Shown here one piece after another: positions 57,788 through 64,000 of a stretch of 64,000 bases of DNA. This DNA comes from Harmonia axyridis (lineage: Eukaryota; Arthropoda; Insecta; Coleoptera; Coccinellidae): the NCBI RefSeq assembly GCF_914767665.1, contig NC_059501.1, positions 25,396,501 to 25,460,500 of the forward strand, read 5' to 3'. The position numbers were made by a program, and so were the translations under genes. The notes beneath the pieces were generated by a model. The model was given only the letters and a program-made list of their open reading frames with translations. It searched no databases and was not told the origin of the DNA. How positions within the stretch are numbered: position 1 is the stretch's first letter; each line of letters begins with the position of its first letter.

Positions 57788-58139
57788 TACATTTTGTGTA
57801 ACTGTAGAAGTTACTGTGTAACGAAATAATTATTATACTAATAATTGAAAGTGAAAATGGAATAATTGTCATTTAATTTAGATTGAAATGAATTTCCATC
57901 AAATAAACACCGAATCAAACCAATATTAGAAATATTTATATTCAGGACGACGTATACTTACCACAAATGGATATGTAAGTACAATCTTCATGAGATTTAA
58001 CAATTTGGACTGAATACTAAAAACTACTTTGATCAAAACATTTAAAAAAATAATGAGTATTATATGTGAACATCTAATATTTCAGGATTAAAATAATTTT
58101 AAAAATGACGGAATGGAATTTTTTGTTCAAATCACTCCT
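57788..58139 (-). other. stretch downstream of the female-exon enhancer, possible 3' UTR
   Basis: If the female dsx exon includes the GAAGAA cluster it must end somewhere here or beyond. I cannot identify its polyadenylation or splice site with confidence. Confidence 0.3.
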
Positions 58140-58225
58140 ATGCTTCTTCTTGTAGTTCTCTTCTAACCATGGTCCACTTCGTTCTTCTTTCTTCATCTTC
58201 GTTCAACACTTCTCTTCAAATGGCC
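58140..58225 (-). promoter_or_regulatory. candidate Tra/Tra2-type exonic splicing enhancer of the dsx female exon
   Basis: On the minus strand this stretch is dense in GAAGAA, GAAGAT and GAAGAG hexamers: at least four GAAGAW and two GAAGAG within about 80 nt. It begins roughly 400 nt downstream of the female-exon acceptor, about where Drosophila places its dsx repeat element. Tra2 proteins bind GAA-rich RNA, and GAAGAW clusters have been proposed as Tra/Tra2 sites in Hymenoptera. A further GAAGAAG lies near 58390, and a TCTTCAGTCAAAA sequence resembling the Drosophila 13-nt repeat lies close after the stop. Function is inferred from composition and position only. Confidence 0.45.
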
Positions 58226-58534
58226 TACATGGAAACTTTCACTTACACCTAACTCTTTGATGAAAAACGAAACAATGAAATAAAAAATCTGCTGTACAAG
58301 CTATACATTGGTAATGATGAAATTTCATATGAGGACATTGCATTTAAGTCTAAAGTTCACGCTCTTGAACGCTGGACTGGAGAAGCTTCTTCTCTCTTGA
58401 TTCTTGTTATCTAAACGATTAGAGAAAAGAACCATGCATTATTCCACAAGAAACTAGAATAAAACTATGATAAAGAAATTTTGACTGAAGAAAAAGAATT
58501 GAAGAGAAAGAAATGAAATTTTTTAATTTCTTAA

Positions 58535-58626
58535 TCATCCATACTGACGTGTAGTACTCCTTAATTCGCCTCCGTCGTACATGTTCAGATTGTGCATTCT
58601 TGAGTATTCGTTCACTGCCCTCTTTC
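58535..58626 (-). CDS. dsx: doublesex female-specific exon (coding part)
   Basis: This exon encodes the female-specific end of Dsx. Joined to the OD2 exon, the frame reads G-KRAVNEYSRMHNLNMYDGG, continues with ELRSTTRQYG, and stops at TGA (58535-58537). NEYSR, HNLN and ELRSTTRQ are the hallmark residues of insect female Dsx; the usual ending is TTRQCG, so Tyr replaces Cys here. The acceptor is ttcaatcag|GAAAGAGG, with a weak pyrimidine tract, as expected for a regulated female exon. The 92-bp coding part fits the phase exactly: two bases plus 30 codons including the stop. The exon presumably continues as 3' UTR through the GAAGAA-rich stretch at 58140-58225. In males it would be skipped. Identification is very secure; the 3' end of the exon is not determined. 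Confidence 0.93.
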
Positions 58627-60456
58627 CTGATTGAAATAAACATCCATTCATTGAGAAAACTGAATTTATTGTTCGAAATGAGTAGTCCAACAAAGCATGG
58701 AAAAATTGAATAAAAATAAGACTTCGTTATGGATATTTATTTCCAGACATAAATCACTGACTTGTGTAGATTTCGATAAAGAGATTGTTTCAAGCATTTT
58801 AGTTTCAGTTTTTTTATAATTTTTAATTTTCGATATTACGATTTTCTTCTTCTTTACTTTGAATATATTTTACAAGGTGATGTGCAGAAAAAGATGGTAT
58901 TGAAGCCATTGTGCACAATTTAGTAAAACATTAGAATTAATTATTCTCAATAATTATGAGTTAAGCACCTTAAATTTCATATAATTGTTTGTTATTTCCT
59001 CTACCTAACAAAATCTCTAAATTACTCCAAAACAGCCGGTATTTCTAAGTTGACACTATTTGTCAGTATTTCTATTCTATGATATCCATGGGTTCAGTTT
59101 AAAGGGAATACATTTTTTAATTCGTGATCATCAAGTCCAGTTGCACCGTTTTAAAAATAAACATTGTTTTCATAATCAATGTATAGTATTAAACGATGTT
59201 TATGATTTCTATCGATTGCACTCTTTGCGAATTGCCGATGTTTAGCTAAACAGCAGATATATTTGGCAACGTTGTGAAATTTCGACGGTAATCATAGAGA
59301 AATAAGGAATTTCAGTTTTCTAGTAAAATATTCTGTACTTTTATGATGTTAGAGTTATTAATTGTTAATTTTTGTAGATACTTCTTCCGTTACAGTTATT
59401 AAAACTACATCGATAAAAAAAATCCAAAATGAGTTATAAATTATTATTTTAAATAATCTGAATCTTCGAACCGTATCGTTTGAGACCTTGATGATAGACT
59501 GTTTTTCGAGGAACAACCGAGCAAAAAATGCATTGTAGACAGGTAGAAAGAAAATGCTTTCAGCAGTTCAATGCTTCTCTTAGAAACTATAAGAACCTAT
59601 TCGCTCAAAATTCGAAACATTTTATGTTCTATATTGAACCACAAAGCCTTCAAACCCTATTCATGAATGAAGCCAAATATCATTATTGAACTGAGAAGTC
59701 AGGACGTGATAGAACGTCTAAAAATATGAAAAAAAGTTTTCATTGACTTGCCCTAAAAGATGCACCATTTTCGAGATATAGAGTGTTGAAATTGAAAAAA
59801 AAAAGTTTTTTGTATGTGGTAGCTTTGCATAGAATGGAATTATGGAGATTCGAGTTCGGATAATTATTCTATTGGGTAAAAGGAAATAACGAACCTCATT
59901 GTGACATTCACACATGTGCACAAACTTGTGAGCATTGGCTTCACCCATATATATTCATCATATTCATTCTTTCGAATACCTGTGATGTGGCCATACGCTA
60001 AATAAATAAATTTCCAACACCAACACGTGCAGAAAATGTGATTATGAAATGAACTGTTAATTATTTCCATGCTCCTATGAACCACACATTTTTTTTCACA
60101 ATTATCTATAAACATTTCAAACCTTCGAAAAAATTCCCAATAATAACATAACCAAACAACTATTCTTCTATTTCTAGTCAAAATCAATTTTCTTCAAAAT
60201 TTTTTTCCTACAATAATAAATATTTTTGAAAATATAACTTTCCAACTTTAACTCAAAAATGAGTATTCAATATGCCAAAAATTTCGTATACCGGGAATTT
60301 TTTCGAATAATATCGCTGCAATACAATAATCAGCTTCCATATGGGCACATATTCTTCTCAAGCATTGTGAGCATTTACAAATGTAATATAATAAAAGATA
60401 ATATATCAATTCAAAATAATAGATCCTTGAGAAATTTGTGAGTAAATTCGACTTAC
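58627..60456 (-). other. dsx: dsx intron between OD2 and female exons
   Basis: This 1.8-kb intron has a consensus donor and a weak acceptor. Apart from poly-A/T runs I see no transposon fragment in it, in contrast to the introns further downstream. It must be skipped together with the female exon in males. Confidence 0.7.
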
Positions 60457-60597
60457 CTTCGTCTATACGTCTTGATGCTTCTTCCAAATCCGCTCTTGCA
60501 CCCTTGAGTATGGCGTGCATCAATGGCATCATCTCCCAAGGGTACTTGAACCTCTCCAGCAACTTCTGACAGTCTTCCAAGAGGTCTGTGCTTTGAG
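60457..60597 (-). CDS. dsx: doublesex common exon: C-terminal dimerization (OD2) domain
   Basis: This internal exon of doublesex encodes the UBA-like dimerization domain that follows the DM DNA-binding domain and is shared by the male and female proteins. The translation includes LLEDCQKLLERFKYPWEMMP and ends LEEASRRIDE, which matches the insect Dsx OD2 consensus closely. The splice sites are strong: the acceptor reads tttaatttcag and the donor GACGAAG|gtaagt. The 141-bp exon begins with two bases of a split codon and ends with one, so it is phase 1 on both sides. The last base G joins GA of the female exon to give IDEG, or CA of the 36294 exon to give IDEA, the two junctions known for female and male Dsx. 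The open frame continues into both introns, but that is chance. The DM-domain exons are not in the window. Identification is very secure. Confidence 0.95.
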
Positions 60598-63500
60598 CTG
60601 AAATTAAATGCAGTTTTGATGTATATTGTAAAATGATGTTATGGATGGAAATTTCAGATTTAGATTCAATACCTTGTGGTCTAGAATATCCGAGTTTGCA
60701 TATCGAATGAAGTTTGTAAAATGCTGGCAAAATTTTTTTTTACTTCAAACATTATCGTTTAAGAGGATTTCGGCTCGAAATAGTGATAATTGATTAACTG
60801 CAGATCTAATTTGAGATTTGCATATTCTCCAATATCATAAAAATTTAAAGATTCAAAATTTGGTTTTGATTGCTTACCAGAATCATAGGAAATTCAATCA
60901 GAATATCTAAATAATCTTTCTATTTTCATTGTCTACGACAAACGATCCGATTGAGTTGAAATTTGACGTGTAGGTATAAGCATGATAACTTTTGAATTTT
61001 TAATGTCAAATTCCATATCAATCGCTTGACCAGAACCAGAAAAGGTTCAAGCAAAATATGAGAAAGGAATACCTAATATTTACATGACAATAAATCCATC
61101 TAATTTCAAATTCAGTTTGTAATTACTATGTGAATGAAATTGTCATTCAAATGTTCATGCCGAATTCCTATAGGATCGGTCATCTTCATCCTTCAATACA
61201 TAAAACATTCTAACAAAAGGTAATAGTTTGTATAAGTGCCAATAATGAATAATATAAATAGATCTAGATTCCGAATATAGAAATTAATTCGTTGATTGTA
61301 GAGAAATTTACAATAATCGAGAAATGCAATAAAAATAGTGATATACATAAGTCTGTACACTTTTACACGAACGTGTTTATAGATATTAGATGATATATTT
61401 TCAGTTATTTTTTGGAATGGATGAATCGATAGTTTATGAGTGTTAAAAATGCAAAATTTTTCCCTATAAATATATTTCTCTGTTCAACTTAAATTGTCTA
61501 TTTAATAAGGTCAATGGTCATGATAATTTAGAAGTTCCAGTATTTATTTAACTGTGTTCATATGTCTCCAATTGATTTTTCACCGGTGTTTTTATTATTT
61601 TGTTTGGTATTACATTGTTTTTATGATATGTAGAGTAAAATTAATGTTTTTCAATGAAGGTATCATGCCTAGTCCTGAATAAATATCAATTTGAATATTC
61701 TCGGTCGAGAAAATAACCTTTTTGAAAAAAATAAGAATTCTCCGATTTCACTCAAATATAATTTGATTCAGTGATTGAATATAAACATGATGAAGTTCAA
61801 GTAACACTGTTAAAACCATTCAAATCAGGCAACCAATTTGGACTACGCTAACGTTTCGGCAATAGATTTAGACTTTATCCAGTCAAATTCATTTGGTCGA
61901 ATACAGATAATTTATTTGGATGAAGAGAATATTGGAAATCAACGCAAATCATTGAATGAACTTGACTCGATAAAGACTAAATATATAGGCGAAACGTTGG
62001 CGTAGTACAAACTGGTCGCCTGATTTACCTAAATGCTCCCAATCTGGTAATTTGAACTTCATCATGTTAGAAAAATATTCCTCATGAATATTTCTGAAAA
62101 ATCTGAAGAAAATTCTCCTTTAAATTTCATCTTCTGAATTGTTAATAATTCTCCCATAACAAATAATAAAGAAAATATTCTATGATTTAAAGTCACCATC
62201 TTCTATTTTCCAATGGAAATTCGATGACGAATTAGAAATATTCTCAATACTATTTGTAGACTCGTGTTATGAGCATTAATTCAACAATACAGTTTTTTGA
62301 AACATAGCATTTGATAGAAACGATGTAATTAATTAGATGGATATCAAACATTATACAGATAGGTCATTAAAACACTGAATTACGGTATGAAAATCAATCG
62401 GCCTCAATCAAAATGCAACTCCAGTTAATCGTCAATCAATTAATTAATGTCTATAAATGTTCTTGATTACGATAACAAAAAACGATCACTTTCCCGTTCA
62501 TTTCATTAGCTAATGATTTTACCTGATTAAATATTTGAATTGATACAAAAAGTAAGTACCTAGCAACAATGACGAACAATAATATATGATGAAAACACAT
62601 TAGGTTCCTACCTACGTTTCGATGAATGTAAATTTATTTTCGAGCAAACTTTTATTTGGTATTTCCCATTGTTCCTCTGTATATTTGTATTTTATGTGAA
62701 TAAAATTCGCATCTTCCATCAATAGACATGAATATATGACATGTAATTTCAAATTTTAGTTCCTAATCATTTCTAATCATCATTTAATTTCATCGCAAGA
62801 ATTATTTTTAAGTAATTCTATCAACATCATACTTCGTCTCATATATGGTATAGTTTAACAATTCTGCTTATTCTATGTTTTTGCGATTTGTTTCTTATTA
62901 CTGTACAATATCAAAACTTCTTCAAACTTTGCTAGGACATTTCATTCTTCTATAATGTATCACATCTGTGAAATCTTAATAGGTACCGATTTTAGAAGTC
63001 GCCAGCAAGCATTTATCAGTTTATTATATTGTCTCATTATTTCTATCTCCTTCCTATTTTTATTATTTCTACTTCCTTGAATCATTCAAATAGGCTTCCA
63101 AAAATATAACTTTTAAACTTCAGTTTACCAATCCTCTATCTTTCATGTTTTATTCAAATACCCAAACTCAAAATCTTTTATTCTGAATTTTTTCATTTCG
63201 GTAACCAGTTTCACTAATCTTTCAAAATCTCCTTTATTTTCAGACCCAAGGACTACCTATGTTGTCGAAGAAACAGAGGGAAAGCGCACCTATATTTCTA
63301 TTCATCAAAGATGATGCTCTAGGAGTAATGGAGAGAGAAGGAGATAGATCAAAGAAGTATGCTACAAGTTAAATATATGTTCCTAGGTAGGTCGGTTTTA
63401 AAAATCACTCCAAAACTACTGTGGTTTCAACCTTCAAATTTTCAGGTTGAAAGGGTCGGAATATGAAGATTGATTTCATATGTCTTCCAATTATTCCAGA

Positions 63501-64000
63501 CAACAAACTTGTAATCGACGATACTGGCTGGATTCCGCTTTAGAGCAGAGATACTTGCTGGTTAGTGTACCATTCAAGAATGATGTTATTATATTTTTCT
63601 GTCTTCAATATTCCACTAAAAACAGCGAAATAATAATCGAATAATAAGAATGAAACATCTAAACAGTTACGTTTTGAACCTAATCAAATAACCCTAAAAA
63701 ATTGAAAACCTTGGCCCTTTTAGCTGTAGTAGAGAAAACTATTCAAATATGTTCTCTGGTTTTAAAGTTATGATAATGATACATTTGAAGCTTTGATCGC
63801 TGTATATCTACACTTTGAACACCATATAAATAGAGAAACAGCGTTGACCAAACCCTTCTCTCAGCTTTGGATATTAAGGGCATAAAGGTCTACAAAAATA
63901 ATAGTAACATTTGAAATTAATCGGTTACAATTTTTCATATATTCGGGACAGAACTGCCTGGATCTCTATTCATAAATATAAGTAGGCTCGATTCAAGGTC
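60598..64000 (-). other. dsx: dsx intron upstream of OD2 (incomplete)
   Basis: AT-rich intronic sequence runs to the window edge. It holds the inverted repeat at 61784-62069. A fragment near 60945-60985 belongs to a small dispersed repeat (core ttgaaatttgacgtgtag) whose relatives lie near 12960 and 38820. I see no exon. The DM-domain exon should lie beyond 64000. Confidence 0.55.
61784..62069. repeat. inverted repeat with ~110-bp arms carrying hammerhead-like motifs
   Basis: The left arm acatgatgaagttcaagtaa ... aatcaggcaaccaatttgga ... ctacgctaacgtttcggcaa is mirrored by ttgaacttcatcatgtt, ggtcgcctgattta and ggcgaaacgttggcgtagta. In both arms, read outward from the centre, a GATAAAG...GGCGAAACGTT-type sequence occurs, as in Penelope-like element termini. 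The cores are not canonical hammerheads. The centre is about 55 bp. Confidence 0.75.

Noticed and set aside
60248..60730. A single 160-codon minus-strand gene
   Set aside because: Only 60457-60597 is the dsx OD2 exon with consensus splice sites. The rest of the open frame is intron that happens to lack stops.

Overview
This is a 64 kb piece of an AT-rich insect genome. It carries spliced exons, many Tc1/mariner, hAT and non-LTR elements, and long foldback repeats. The only host gene I recognise is doublesex (dsx), the sex-determination transcription factor, on the minus strand. The form of its exons suggests a holometabolous insect and most likely a beetle. That order-level call is an inference.

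The dsx layout, read 5'->3' on the minus strand from high to low coordinates, is as follows. 60457-60597 is the common exon with the C-terminal dimerization domain (OD2). 58535-58626 is a female-specific exon with an in-frame stop, followed about 400 nt downstream by a GAAGAA-rich candidate splicing enhancer. 50111-50352 is a diverged second OD2-like exon with the same entry phase and an intact frame. 36037-36294 is a Tyr/His/Pro-rich exon whose phase gives the male-type IDE-A junction. The DM-domain exons would lie beyond 64000. Joining OD2 to 58626 gives IDE-G-KRAVNEYSR and the female end; skipping to 36294 gives the candidate male end.

The dsx introns and the 36 kb downstream of the last exon are mostly repeats. 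0-7 kb: hairpin repeats, then a mariner split by a 5'-truncated LINE with a 5-bp target duplication. 9.2-10.8 kb: a nearly intact Tc1 element with one frameshift. 14-20 kb: a mariner relic, an RTE-like LINE with an 11-bp target duplication, a repeat with a hammerhead-like core, and a second Tc1 element. 21-31 kb: dispersed repeats, palindromic hairpins, a tandem array of about 0.93-kb units, and an inverted unit split by a hAT-type element with a perfect 8-bp target duplication. 32-36 kb: a deleted DD41D-type mariner and LINE tails. 36.8-41 kb: foldback elements, one with its empty site preserved in a neighbouring repeat copy. 42-46.6 kb: mariner, Tc1 and LINE relics. 47-50 kb: a foldback and a nearly perfect 1,093-bp tandem duplication. 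52-58 kb: an RNase-H-type LINE relic, a 1.24-kb foldback containing a 119-bp perfect palindrome, and a small MITE. From about 57.8 to 64 kb, around the OD2 and female exons, I see almost no mobile DNA.

I saw no tRNA, rRNA or CRISPR array. All coordinates were read by eye; element ends given without a TIR or target duplication are approximate.
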